Assembly: GCF_030758955.1 (NCBI RefSeq) | Contig: NZ_CP132360.1 | Coordinates: forward strand, 2,790,980-2,854,979 | Direction of reading: 5' to 3' | DNA length: 64,000 nt | Source of the DNA: Agrococcus beijingensis | GTDB lineage: Bacteria; Actinomycetota; Actinomycetes; Actinomycetales; Microbacteriaceae | Part shown: positions 26,043-36,616 of the stretch, piece by piece | How positions within the stretch are numbered: the first letter of the stretch is position 1 | Layout: each line of letters begins with the position of its first letter | Notes under the pieces: generated by a model | Database searches by the model: none | Seen by the model: the letters and a program-made list of their open reading frames with translations, nothing else | What the model was told of the DNA's origin: nothing | Program-made: the position numbers and the translations under genes

Positions 26043-26453
26043 ATGCGAGCAACAGGAACCTTCACAGTGGAAGCATTCACTCCCATCGAGCCACCCTTGA
26101 ACGCCGGACCCGAAACTGGCACACCGGTAGCCGTCGCGACAATGGAGAAGCGCTTCGCCGGAGACATCACTGGACGTTCGACGACGCTGTTCACCTACGC
26201 ACTCGACCCAGCGAGCAATATCGGCGGATACGCTGCAATGGAATCTTTCGAGGGATCGCTTCACCACCGTTGGGGAACTTTCAACTTCACGCACTCAGCG
26301 ACGACAGCAGGTGAAGATCGGAGCGCAGAATCCTTCGCCATCATCCCCTCCAGCGGCACCGGCGAACTGAGTGGAATCTCAGGCGACGGGGGGATCGCCG
26401 TCGACCCCGACGGAACCCACCGGCTCTGGTTCGATTACCACCTTCCCAAATGA
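26043..26453 (+). CDS. DUF3224 domain protein
   Basis: A 136-residue DUF3224 beta-barrel-type protein: ATGTFTVEAFTPIEPPLN at the start, AVATMEKRFAGDITG, then SFEGSLHHRWGTFNFTHSAT and the closing DGTHRLWFDYHLPK. Such proteins resemble dirigent/allene-oxide-cyclase barrels, without a known reaction. ATG 26043 follows AAAGGAGAATC. A hairpin terminator is 13 bases beyond the stop. Confidence 0.82.
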   Translation: MRATGTFTVEAFTPIEPPLNAGPETGTPVAVATMEKRFAGDITGRSTTLFTYALDPASNIGGYAAMESFEGSLHHRWGTFNFTHSATTAGEDRSAESFAIIPSSGTGELSGISGDGGIAVDPDGTHRLWFDYHLPK

Positions 26454-26465
26454 ACGCCAACCCTG

Positions 26466-26486
26466 CTCGCCGCACTGAGCGGCGAG
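26466..26486 (+). terminator. Hairpin after DUF3224 gene
   Basis: CTCGCCGC-ACTGA-GCGGCGAG is a perfect 8-bp stem with a 5-base loop, directly after the stop codon at 26453. No U-tract. Confidence 0.6.
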
Positions 26487-26548
26487 ACCGCTCGGCCGAG
26501 GGAGGTAGCGGGCCTCGACGGGTGAACGCACGGGAACCGGAGGCGCAA

Positions 26549-26881
26549 GTGATCGTGCTCAACGGCGGATCAAGTTCGGGAAAGACGTCTATCGCACGAG
26601 CACTGCAGGAATCCCTTCCCGGAACCTGGCTGACCTTTGGGGTGGATACGTTCATCGAAGCGTTACCCGGCCGGGGCGACAGCCTGAAGTCCGGAATCAG
26701 CTACGGCCCTGATGGCACTGTCGTGGTGACGGAGCAGTACAAACGGCTGGAACGCGCTTGGTACTCAGCACTGCATACGCTGGCGCACTCGGGTGCCAAC
26801 ATCATTCTTGACGAGGTGCTGCTTTCCGGAAACGAAGGACCACCGCTACACCACTACTTGGGACTTGACCCCGATCTGTAG
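26549..26881 (+). pseudogene. Chloramphenicol phosphotransferase-like protein, truncated
   Basis: From GTG 26549 (GGAGG six bases upstream) the translation gives VIVLNGGSSSGKTSIARALQ, a P-loop, then WLTFGVDTFIEALPGRGDS and ANIILDEVLLSG, the first half of a Cpt-like antibiotic phosphotransferase. Homology ends at 26831; the next 40 bases are transposon-end-like sequence B and the frame stops at 26881. Intact homologues continue for another 70 residues or so, so this copy is broken. Confidence 0.72.
26832..26871 (+). repeat. 40-bp repeat B (transposon-end-like), identical to 37020-37059 inverted
   Basis: The 40 bases starting ACGAAGGACCACCGCTACAC are repeated without mismatch on the other strand at 37020-37059. 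They separate the truncated phosphotransferase from the truncated WYL regulator, exactly at the right inversion junction. Confidence 0.85.
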
Positions 26882-27499
26882 ATTGCTCATCCGGTCGAGT
26901 CGGAAGGTACGCCAGTCGCTACGGGCGCGATCCCAGGAGAAGAGATACCAGCGTTGTTGGAGCCGCACTAGGCGTGCCGGTTCTACCTCACGTTGTGTCG
27001 TGTGGGATGTGTTGGCATGGTCGAAGCGCAGGATTCGGTGGGCTGTGATTGCCTCAGCGACAGTTTTCGCCGTGCCTGACTCAGGAAGTGTTCCGGCTGT
27101 GCTGGAGATGTCGGTCGTCGAGATGAGGGCGTCGACGGTGCGCCTGAGTTTGGGCGGCAAGATGCGGTGGATTTTTGCTTCGGCTCGTGCCGCAGAAGTC
27201 ATAGTCTCCTCGCCGACCGTTGCTCCGTTGGCTGCCAGTTTCAGGCTCAGGACTGCCGCAATTGCTTCGTCGTCTTCGAGCATGAGTGGCGGGAGTGCTC
27301 GGCCTGCTACGAGTTGGTAGTGACCTCCGGGACCACGGCTGCTCTGGACGGGATACCCGAGGTTTCGGAGGAACTCGATGTCGCGTCGCAGTGTTCTGGG
27401 TGTGCTCTCGGTCGCCGTGGCCAGATCGGGCGCTGTCCATTGGCGGCCGCTCTGTAGCAACGAGAGTAAGCGCAGCATCCGCTCCCGTGGCGTCCTCAT
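26871..27499 (-). pseudogene. WYL-domain regulator, N-terminal fragment
   Basis: Starts at ATG 27499 with GGAGGG upstream. It retains the winged helix (ERMLRLLSLLQSGRQWTAPD, STPRTLRRDIEFLRNLGYPV) and the WYL core LQQRWYLFSWDRARSDWRTF, then RLDRMSNLQI before the sequence turns into transposon-end-like repeat B. The C-terminal 112 residues are at 16064-16403. It is divergent from the UvrA-like ATPase, which has therefore probably lost its regulator. Confidence 0.85.
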
Positions 27500-27522
27500 G
27501 TTTGCCCTCCTGCCAAACAGGT

Positions 27523-27560
27523 TGCGGTCAATACCTGTCCACAACTGATCGTAGCGTTGA
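27523..27560. promoter_or_regulatory. Shared control element, copy 2 (split WYL regulator / UvrA-like gene)
   Basis: Second copy of the element at 21041-21078 (27 of 38 identical; blocks TGCGGTCA, CCACA, AGCGT). It ends four bases before the UvrA-like ATG. Confidence 0.6.
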
Positions 27561-27563
27561 GAC

Positions 27564-29879
<2,316 letters not shown>

Positions 29880-30166
29880 CGACGCTCAGTGAAGGGTCGC
29901 AAAGCCACGTTTGATCGGCGATACCGTTCTGACCTGATTCCTCCTCCCGCACGGTATTCGATGCTTGCCGAAGAGGTCGATCCATGAGCAGGAAAGCTCG
30001 GGATCGCATCAAAGCCTGAACCAGCGTCTGGCTTGACAAGAAGGCTGATATTTCGCGTCCAACGGCGGACAGCGGAGACCCCGACCGCGCCCGGCACAGT
30101 GCGGCATGCAGGGCACCTACCGGCTTTGGGTGCTGATGGCGCACCTCCCTTGTGGGAGGCGTCACC
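29880..30166. other. Gene-free stretch before the recombinase module
   Basis: About 285 bases with only short, non-protein-like frames on both strands. It probably contains the left edge of the serine-recombinase module, but I see no repeat matching its right edge near 32930. Confidence 0.35.
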
Positions 30167-31027
30167 GTGGACGAACACACCTCACCCGCTACCCACGATG
30201 CTGCGGGAACGACTGGCTCGACCAGCGGCGGTTACGAGAGCCCAGAAGGTCTACGTTCCCTACTAACTCGACTACACGATTCCGGGCCGGGCGCTTGGCG
30301 GGGTGACCGTGAAGCAGCCGAACTCATGCGCTACACCGCCACGAAGTACCGGCCACTCGCACGTAAGCACGGGCTGGATGCCTGGGCGGTCGCGTCCGCC
30401 GCGTTCGAGGTGATGCTCGCCCCTTCAACGCGTAACGCGGGCAACCCTTGGGCGGTGGTGACGCGTGCTGTGCAGATCACCTGTCACGCGGAGACTCGCG
30501 CTGCTGGGATGCTGACCTCTGCCAGCAAAGTACGCCACGCCTCTCGGATGGCCGGGTTCCATGATGCGGTGCGGTTCGCCGAGCGGGAGCGGCTGGCCGA
30601 CTACCATCCCGCTTTCACGCACCGCGACGACGACCCGGACGAGAGCGAGCGTGAGGCGCGAGTGGCCGCTTTGCTGTCTGCCACGGTCGCGCTGTTCGAG
30701 TCTGCGGGTTGGGATGCTGCGCTCGTTGCCGAGTGCGTCGAGCATGTGGCCTACCGGCTTGCCGATCTCTCCTCGCGTCAGCGAGGGGTCGAGGTGCTGC
30801 GCCGTGACCGCACGATCCCAATGCTGCTCGGTCTGCCGCCCCGGTCGTGGTCTGCGCTGTTGCGGATCACACTCGGGCATCCCGACCTGAAGCACGCGGG
30901 CACGCCGATGGGTGATGGTGTGCTGCTGCGATTACTGAACGGCGAAACGCTGGACGCTCTGTGCAACGATCAGGCGCTGATGAAGATGATCCGCACCGCC
31001 AACCCCGACAAGCACGCCGCGCCTTGA
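30167..31027 (+). CDS. Hypothetical protein of the recombinase module
   Basis: A protein of about 286 residues. The GTG at 30167 is preferred over 30152 because GGGAGG is correctly spaced before it. A helical middle (YTATKYRPLARKHGLDAWAV, AVVTRAVQITCHAETRAAGM) is reminiscent of sigma-factor-like helices, and RDRTIPMLLGLPPRSWSALL follows. I do not recognise a named family. Its order before a small ORF and a convergent serine recombinase looks like a conserved module of mobile elements. Confidence 0.6.
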   Translation: MDEHTSPATHDAAGTTGSTSGGYESPEGLRSLLTRLHDSGPGAWRGDREAAELMRYTATKYRPLARKHGLDAWAVASAAFEVMLAPSTRNAGNPWAVVTRAVQITCHAETRAAGMLTSASKVRHASRMAGFHDAVRFAERERLADYHPAFTHRDDDPDESEREARVAALLSATVALFESAGWDAALVAECVEHVAYRLADLSSRQRGVEVLRRDRTIPMLLGLPPRSWSALLRITLGHPDLKHAGTPMGDGVLLRLLNGETLDALCNDQALMKMIRTANPDKHAAP

Positions 31028-31056
31028 TTTGGGGGTGGGGCTCCGCACCTAACGGT

Positions 31057-31278
31057 ATGAGCACCCGCACCGTTACCCCCACTGACACCTCCACCGCCCC
31101 TGAGCCGTCGCCTAACTCCACGCTCGGCGCTCAGCTTGCCGCCGCCTCGCGGCGCGCGCAGGGCTTCACCACCGTCGTAGATGATCCAGCCGTGCTGACT
31201 CGGCTGCGCGGACTCTGCAACGCTCCGCGCCCCATGCGTGTACCCGTCGCCGAGCAACGCGAAGGCCCCGCACCCTGA
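31057..31278 (+). CDS. Small hypothetical protein of the recombinase module
   Basis: A 73-residue protein, MSTRTVTPTDTSTAPEPS at the start and TVVDDPAVLTRLRGLCNA near the end. It follows the preceding gene by 29 bases and converges on the recombinase. No family recognised. Confidence 0.5.
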   Translation: MSTRTVTPTDTSTAPEPSPNSTLGAQLAAASRRAQGFTTVVDDPAVLTRLRGLCNAPRPMRVPVAEQREGPAP

Positions 31279-31325
31279 CATGCTTTCGTAGCCAGGAACG
31301 CGGGGCCGGTCACGCATCGTCGGGG

Positions 31326-32894
31326 CTATGCGCGCCAGATGAACTCGACCCGGCGTGCGAGCACTGCCGCGCGGTGCGCGTCTCGGCGCACGTGGAAGTC
31401 CTCGGTGCTCTCGTTGCGGCGCTTGGGGACAGCGGTCATCATGTCTGCGGGGTGAGCGTGCACGAGTACCGCTTGCAGGATCAGGCTCGCGGCCTGGTAC
31501 TGCCACATCGGGGTACGCCCCTTCCACTCAGCCGCAACCGTGGTCATGTCGATGTTGAGCCCTGCGTGCTGCTCGGGCATCGTCGCCGCATGCTCGCGGC
31601 GGGTCGACTCGATCCGCTCCGCAATCCTCGCACGTTGCCGCACCCACATGGTCTTGTCGATCAGGCCGTCGTAGTAATCATCATCCAGCCTCGCCAAGCG
31701 TTCCCTATCCGCGTCGAGCGTCGCCGCGAGCCCGACCCTGGCCGCAAGGTCTCTGCCGGAGGTTCGGTGTTTCGTGGGGTGGAGGGTGATCTGCTCGAAC
31801 GTCGCACGCACTGCTTCCTCCACGAGCTTCTCGATTTCGGCAGAGCGGATCGAACGGGTGCACCCGCCTGGGGTCGGCTGGATGCACTGGTACACGCCGC
31901 CCCGGTGAATCATCGCCGTCCCGCACAGTGAGCAGCGAATCAACCCCGAGAACGGGTACATCCGCACCGCCGAACCACTTCCGGGTTGGTGGAAGTTCCG
32001 GGCCTTCTTCCTGGCATCGAGTACGTCGGAGACTTGCTGCCAGGTGTCCTCGTCAACAATCGCGGGCCACGCCGCTTTCACCTGCATTTTCGAGGTTCGC
32101 GCGCGGCTCCCGTCCGGCATGACGGGCCGGTACTCGCGCACGCCCTTGTTGGAGGGGTTGTAGAGCACCATCTTGAGCGTCCGATCCGACCACCTGCATC
32201 CGTGGGTGGTGAGGATGCCGCGCTCGTTCCACTCCTTCCGTATTCGGTACAGGGAGTCACCGGCGAGCACCCGCTGGTACATCTCGACCACCAGCGGCCC
32301 CGTCACCGGATCAATCGTGAGCGCGCCTGCCTCGGCCCGGTATCCGAACGGCACCCGGCCGCCGTGCCAGGCACCCTCGATGGCCTGCTGTTTCGCTGCC
32401 CGTGCGACACGACGGGCAGTATCCGCCGATGACTTGTTCGCCATCGCGACCAGCACCCTGGCCATCGCCACATCAGAATCCGTATCCAACCGGAGCGAGC
32501 CGGTCACGGAGCGGACGGTGAACCCGCCGAGCACCTTCGCGTCGATGAGGTCTTCCAAATCTCTCGGGTCGCGCACCGCCCGATCCAAGTCATACGCGAC
32601 CATCACCTGCGCCTGGCCGTCCGCGAGATTCTTGAGCATGGCGCGGAACTGCGGGCGAACAACCCGCCGCACCCGCTCACCCGAAGAGAGTGTGATCGTG
32701 CGCTGCTTGAACGCCGACGTGTCGTTTTCTCGGAATACGGCTGCGACTTCCCAGCCGTGGGCTTCGGCGTAGGCGCGGCAGTCGACCTCTTGCCGATCCA
32801 CGCCGCGTTCGGTGCCCTCGGGGTCGTCACTGATCCTGACGTACACCACCGCCCGCAACGCTTCCGTGGTCTGTTCCTGCTGTTCGTGGCCCAT
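31326..32894 (-). CDS. Large serine recombinase (integrase)
   Basis: A 522-residue large serine recombinase. The resolvase domain starts AVVYVRISDDPEGTERGVDR with the nucleophile Ser22; YDLDRAVRDPRDLEDLI follows. The recombinase domain contains WHGGRVPFGYRAEAG and KMVLYNPSNKGV, the zinc ribbon CSLCGTAMIHRGG, and a C-terminal coiled coil. It catalyses integration and excision of its element. It lies 36 bases from a relaxase gene cut at its helicase motifs, which suggests the element integrated into that relaxase gene. Confidence 0.9.
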   Translation of the reverse strand: MGHEQQEQTTEALRAVVYVRISDDPEGTERGVDRQEVDCRAYAEAHGWEVAAVFRENDTSAFKQRTITLSSGERVRRVVRPQFRAMLKNLADGQAQVMVAYDLDRAVRDPRDLEDLIDAKVLGGFTVRSVTGSLRLDTDSDVAMARVLVAMANKSSADTARRVARAAKQQAIEGAWHGGRVPFGYRAEAGALTIDPVTGPLVVEMYQRVLAGDSLYRIRKEWNERGILTTHGCRWSDRTLKMVLYNPSNKGVREYRPVMPDGSRARTSKMQVKAAWPAIVDEDTWQQVSDVLDARKKARNFHQPGSGSAVRMYPFSGLIRCSLCGTAMIHRGGVYQCIQPTPGGCTRSIRSAEIEKLVEEAVRATFEQITLHPTKHRTSGRDLAARVGLAATLDADRERLARLDDDYYDGLIDKTMWVRQRARIAERIESTRREHAATMPEQHAGLNIDMTTVAAEWKGRTPMWQYQAASLILQAVLVHAHPADMMTAVPKRRNESTEDFHVRRDAHRAAVLARRVEFIWRA

Positions 32895-32930
32895 CTCTCG
32901 GCCCCACCTTCCTACTCGTGTGAGAGGTAG

Positions 32931-33956
32931 GTGCGTTTACAGAACCTCGGCTACGCAGTGACGGCTCATAGGGCGCAAGGCATCACGACCGACACCTCGC
33001 ATGTCCTCGTTGATCCGTCTACGACCAGGGAGAACCTGTATGTCGCGATGACTCGCGGCAGGCACACGAACCTCGCATATGTCGCCACCGACTTCCCCGA
33101 CGACAACCACACCACCCCGCACCCGGCGGATGACCCGGATGCGACCGCGCGGAGCGTGCTCTATGGAGTGCTGCAGCACGTCGGCGCGGAACTCTCCGCG
33201 CACGAGACGATCATCGCCGAACAGGAGGCCTGGGGGTCGGTGGCGCAGCTCGCGGCGGAGTACGAAACGATCGCGCAAGCCGCCCAACACGACCGCTTCG
33301 CCACCCTCATCCGTCAATCCGGCCTCACCCCGGACGAAGCAGAAGACACGATCCACTCCGACGCGTTCGGGGCACTCACCGCCGAACTCCGCAGAGCCGA
33401 AGCGAACCACCACAACATCGACGCCCTCATCCCGCGGCTCGTCGCAGCACGCGGCTTCGGCGACGCCGACGACATCGCCTCCGTCATCCACCACCGTCTT
33501 ACCCGAGCCACCGCCAGACCCGCAGGTTCCGGGCGCACCCGCAAGGCGCCCCGACTGATCTCCGGCCTCATCCCCGAAGCCGCCGGGCCCATGAGCGCCG
33601 AGATGCGGAATGCCCTCACGGAGCGACGCGAGCTGATCGAACAACGCGCCGTGGCCGTCGTCGACCACGCCCTCACCGAGCGTCACGAATGGGCGCTCGC
33701 ACTCGGAAACATGCCGCCTGAGACGAGAGCCGTGGCCACGTGGAAACAGCAGGCGAGAACCGTGGCCGCGTACCGGGACCGCTACGGCATCACCACACGC
33801 ACGCCGCTCGGCCCGGCACCCGACAGTGACGCACAGAAGATCGACGCCGCACGAGCGAAAGCCGCTCTCGCAAGACTCCGCGACCTCGCTAGTGCCGAAC
33901 GACACGACGAGCCATCTCGGACTGCGCGGCGCGAGGGCGCGGGCCTGGGCCTGTGA
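32931..33956 (+). pseudogene. C-terminal fragment of a second MobF relaxase
   Basis: Begins inside the last helicase motifs, LGYAVTAHRAQGITTDTSHV and NLYVAMTRGRHTNLAYV, and continues with about 280 residues of C-terminal tail to 33956. The N-terminal relaxase and most of the helicase are absent. It differs from the intact relaxase at 16538 (GVQGATV/GMTRGREHN there), so the island carried two distinct mobilisation systems. Its 5' side is abutted by the serine recombinase. Confidence 0.8.
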
Positions 33957-34109
33957 CCCATTTCCCTTCCGAATGTCGCCGGTGCGTCGTATCTTGGTAG
34001 TTGAGGCGGATTTCTCCTTGATATGACGCTCCTCGGGGCAGGCCGCAAGGCCACTCACACACGCACCGCTTCCGACGATCCGTTGTGCATGTGAGAGGAA
34101 ACCCCCGTC

Positions 34110-34466
34110 ATGATCCGCGAACTCTGGACCGTCAGCGTCCACACCCGCGCATTCCTGCGCCGCTACATGCCCACCAACATCTTGCTCGACGCCATCCGCA
34201 CCCGCCGAGGCTTGAAATGGGGTGTACCAGCGATACTCCTCGCCGCGCCCTACCTCCTGGCCGCGAGCACATTCACCACCCTGATCGCAGACGGTGGTCC
34301 AGGCTGGCTCAACCTCCTGGTTTTCCTGTGCCTGTGGAACACAATGAAGTTCATCATCATGGGGCCGGTCAGCCTGATCCTGCTGGGTCGCGCACGCCTG
34401 CGGGAAGGAGCCGCCGTACGCGCCGAACGAAGAACAATGGCCGAGTCGGCCGAGCAAGCGACCTGA
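34110..34466 (+). CDS. Small membrane protein of the mobile element
   Basis: A 118-residue protein with two or three membrane helices (about residues 34-58, 62-82 and 84-100): WGVPAILLAAPYLLAASTF and LNLLVFLCLWNTMKFIIMG. Similar proteins occur in actinobacterial conjugative elements and are sometimes labelled sulfate permease without support. ATG 34110 has GAGAGGAAA upstream. Confidence 0.6.
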   Translation: MIRELWTVSVHTRAFLRRYMPTNILLDAIRTRRGLKWGVPAILLAAPYLLAASTFTTLIADGGPGWLNLLVFLCLWNTMKFIIMGPVSLILLGRARLREGAAVRAERRTMAESAEQAT

Positions 34467-34594
34467 CCGGCTCGACTCGCTTCGTGTCCCAGAGACATCG
34501 CTGTGATCCTAAAGACCTCCATCTCCACTGCACTGTTGTCGACATCCACGGTAAGATTCAAGAGTTCCCTGTCGTAAACCGCCATTGGAGTCCA

Positions 34595-34759
34595 ATGAAC
34601 GCATCCACGTCGTTGTTCGGACTGCTGGCAGTGGACATGCAGCGTAATGAGCCCGAACCTAGGCCCCGTCCGCAGCCTTCAACGCTGACGCACACAATCG
34701 AGACATCTGATCACGGGTTCGGGTTTTCCCCGCTGGTGATGTCTCGGATGGAGAGCTAA
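34595..34759 (+). CDS. Candidate graspetide precursor peptide 1
   Basis: A 54-residue peptide starting MNASTSLFGLLAVDMQ, with GGAG four bases before the ATG. A Pro/Arg-rich middle leads to the Thr/Glu-rich segment STLTHTIETSDHG. It shares two blocks with the next peptide: an N-terminal ASTSLFxxLA (candidate ligase-recognition motif) and TxTxTIExSD (candidate core with Thr/Ser donors and Glu/Asp acceptors). Stop and next start overlap as TAATG. Identification rests on these shared blocks and the adjacent ATP-grasp ligase. Missed easily because it is short. Confidence 0.75.
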   Translation: MNASTSLFGLLAVDMQRNEPEPRPRPQPSTLTHTIETSDHGFGFSPLVMSRMES

Positions 34760-34926
34760 TGCAGGCAAGAGAAGCCTCCACCTCCTTGTTTGCCGAGTTA
34801 GCAAGCTACCCGCAAGGCGGTGTCGATGGTATTCGCGGGACAGCAACGATCACAGAGACGATTGAATCGTCCGATACCGATGAGGCAGTCACGCAGCTCC
34901 TCCTAAGTTACGTCGGGCCTCGTTGA
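34759..34926 (+). CDS. Candidate graspetide precursor peptide 2
   Basis: A 55-residue peptide starting MQAREASTSLFAELAS, with GGAGAG upstream of its ATG inside the previous gene. The middle is Gly-rich; GTATITETIESSDTDEAV is the candidate core, followed by a hydrophobic tail LLLSYVGPR. It shares ASTSLFxxLA and TxTxTIExSD with peptide 1 despite little similarity elsewhere, the pattern expected of paralogous RiPP precursors. Its stop overlaps the ligase TTG start (TTGA). Confidence 0.75.
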   Translation: MQAREASTSLFAELASYPQGGVDGIRGTATITETIESSDTDEAVTQLLLSYVGPR

Positions 34927-35867
34927 GTTCCAGAGCACCCATCCTCATCGGTGAACGTGATGATCCTCATATCGCAGCTGTCGAGGATGCCCTCATAAGA
35001 TGCGGAAATCGCCCACTGATCTTCGACCTTGAGTCAGTCATGAGCGATGGTCTTTCGTTAAGCGATGAAGGTTACGCCGTGAAAATTGACGGCGCTTGGC
35101 GCGACCTCACCGATGCGCGATTTGGGTGGTTACGACGTCTTCACCGGGCAGACTGGGGTCTTGGCATCGAAGCAGGCTCACTGAGAGCTTTGGAGCTTGG
35201 CACTTGGTATTCGGCGTACTCATGGCTTCTGGACGACTCCAAAGTAAGTTGGATAACAAGCCCAGTGGCACTGCGCAGAGCTGAATCGAAACTCTGGCAA
35301 TGGAAGGCGGCCGTCAGGCTTGGTATTCCATACCCGAGAACCCTAGTGACGACGAGTAGTGAGGCAGTCGCGACATCCTTCTCGAACGAGGTCATTGTTA
35401 AGCCTCTCGGTACGGGCCAGTTCATCCAGGACGGTGAAACAATGACGGTCTACGCCGAGTCGATGATGCCTACAGACATTCGACTTAACGCTCTGAACGC
35501 AGCGCCATTCATTGTCCAGGAACGGATACCGGCTGCTAAGCATCTTCGCGTTGTCACCGTCGGCGATCGTAGCTGGGTGGCAACGCTAGATGTTGACCTA
35601 ACTGCTCCCGCTGACTGGCGGCGGCGTTCACGCAATCATTCTGCGTTCAAAGAAGCCCCTGACGCGAGCTCGATAGCGCCCACAGGCGCGCTGACAATTG
35701 CGAGTCATCTCGGACTCGGATACTCGAGCCAAGATTGGGTCCAAACGCCTGATGGCGAGGTGTACCTTCTCGACGTGAACCCATCGGGGCAGTGGCTCTT
35801 CCTTCCGGAGCGAGTGGGTACTGCGGTCACTGATGCCCTCGCAGATCTACTCGTGGTGGCCACATGA
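34923..35867 (+). CDS. ATP-grasp peptide ligase (graspetide maturase, MvdC/D-like)
   Basis: A 314-residue ATP-grasp enzyme. An N-terminal pre-ATP-grasp region is followed by LRRAESKLWQWKAAVRLGIP, then VIVKPLGTGQF (ATP-binding lysine), PFIVQERIPAAKHLRVVTVG, LDVDLTAPADWRR and the metal-binding YLLDVNPSGQWLFLP. The RIP.KHLRV and DVNPSGQ segments match microviridin-type ligases. Such enzymes phosphorylate Glu/Asp side chains and form ester or amide cross-links to Thr/Ser/Lys in a precursor core. The TTG start overlaps precursor 2, giving translational coupling; the stop overlaps the membrane gene. Confidence 0.85.
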   Translation: MSSRAPILIGERDDPHIAAVEDALIRCGNRPLIFDLESVMSDGLSLSDEGYAVKIDGAWRDLTDARFGWLRRLHRADWGLGIEAGSLRALELGTWYSAYSWLLDDSKVSWITSPVALRRAESKLWQWKAAVRLGIPYPRTLVTTSSEAVATSFSNEVIVKPLGTGQFIQDGETMTVYAESMMPTDIRLNALNAAPFIVQERIPAAKHLRVVTVGDRSWVATLDVDLTAPADWRRRSRNHSAFKEAPDASSIAPTGALTIASHLGLGYSSQDWVQTPDGEVYLLDVNPSGQWLFLPERVGTAVTDALADLLVVAT

Positions 35868-36532
35868 GAAAGCAGACTTTTCGCGACAAGACAAGACGTA
35901 CATTCGCCGAAGTTCGCATGGTTGTGAGTACGGCGCTGGGTCTCTTCGCTGGCCGGAGAGTTTGGATGCCAAAGGAAGCGGCACCTAAAACGAAGTGGAT
36001 AGACGAGTGCCCCAAACGGAACCTTCCCTTGGCGCGCTCGTCCTATGACGAGCGGCTGAAAAGCGAATCAGCGGGCATCGAGGCGGTTCGGCGCCGTGCA
36101 GAGTTCGCACTCACAGCAATCATTGCGGCCATCGGACTGAGCACTGCCGCCTTCGAGCGACTCTGGGCCGTTGCCTCGAACTCCACCAGCTTGCTCGTCA
36201 TCTGGTTGGTCGGCGTTCTCATTGTCGTCATGGCAGTTCTGGTTTTTGCCGGTGTTGCCGTGTCGAACAAAGTCCTTGGAGTTGTCCAGGTAGAAGACTT
36301 CATTCACCTTCGTGATCCCCGCCGAGAGGAGCTTCGACAGTACGTTCTGGCAGTGCATACGACGTCGAAGACTCGCCGAGCGATGGTCACGGTCTTCCGT
36401 GACGGCTTCTTAATCGCGCTAGTCGGACTAACGCTGCTCGCGATCGCTCACACCGTATCTTGGGCGGTTCCCCTGGACGATGCTCCAACGCCTGTGGATG
36501 TCAACATCATAAGTCCTTCGCCCGCACCATAG
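35864..36532 (+). CDS. Three-helix membrane protein of the graspetide cassette
   Basis: A 222-residue protein. A basic N-terminus (MRKQTFRDKTRRTFAEVR) and a soluble segment to residue 78 are followed by helices at about 81-98, 110-133 and 180-200, with a charged helix between the last two (HLRDPRREELRQYVLA). The layout is reminiscent of SLATT-type membrane proteins, but homology is not shown. ATG 35864 overlaps the ligase stop (ATGA), so it belongs to the operon. Possible roles are export, immunity or membrane-acting effector; none is demonstrated. Confidence 0.65.
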   Translation: MRKQTFRDKTRRTFAEVRMVVSTALGLFAGRRVWMPKEAAPKTKWIDECPKRNLPLARSSYDERLKSESAGIEAVRRRAEFALTAIIAAIGLSTAAFERLWAVASNSTSLLVIWLVGVLIVVMAVLVFAGVAVSNKVLGVVQVEDFIHLRDPRREELRQYVLAVHTTSKTRRAMVTVFRDGFLIALVGLTLLAIAHTVSWAVPLDDAPTPVDVNIISPSPAP

Positions 36533-36616
36533 CTTTGAGCGGCGACACGAAACACCCCACTGCCAGACGTTAGAGAATGACGATTCCCTAGTGATCTCGT
36601 CCGGTCAACGTGACGT

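Noticed and set aside
34085..34759. A 224-codon frame ending at 34759 read as one protein
   Set aside because: Its first two thirds are an out-of-frame shadow of the membrane-protein gene 34110-34466; only the last 54 codons, with their own Shine-Dalgarno, look real.
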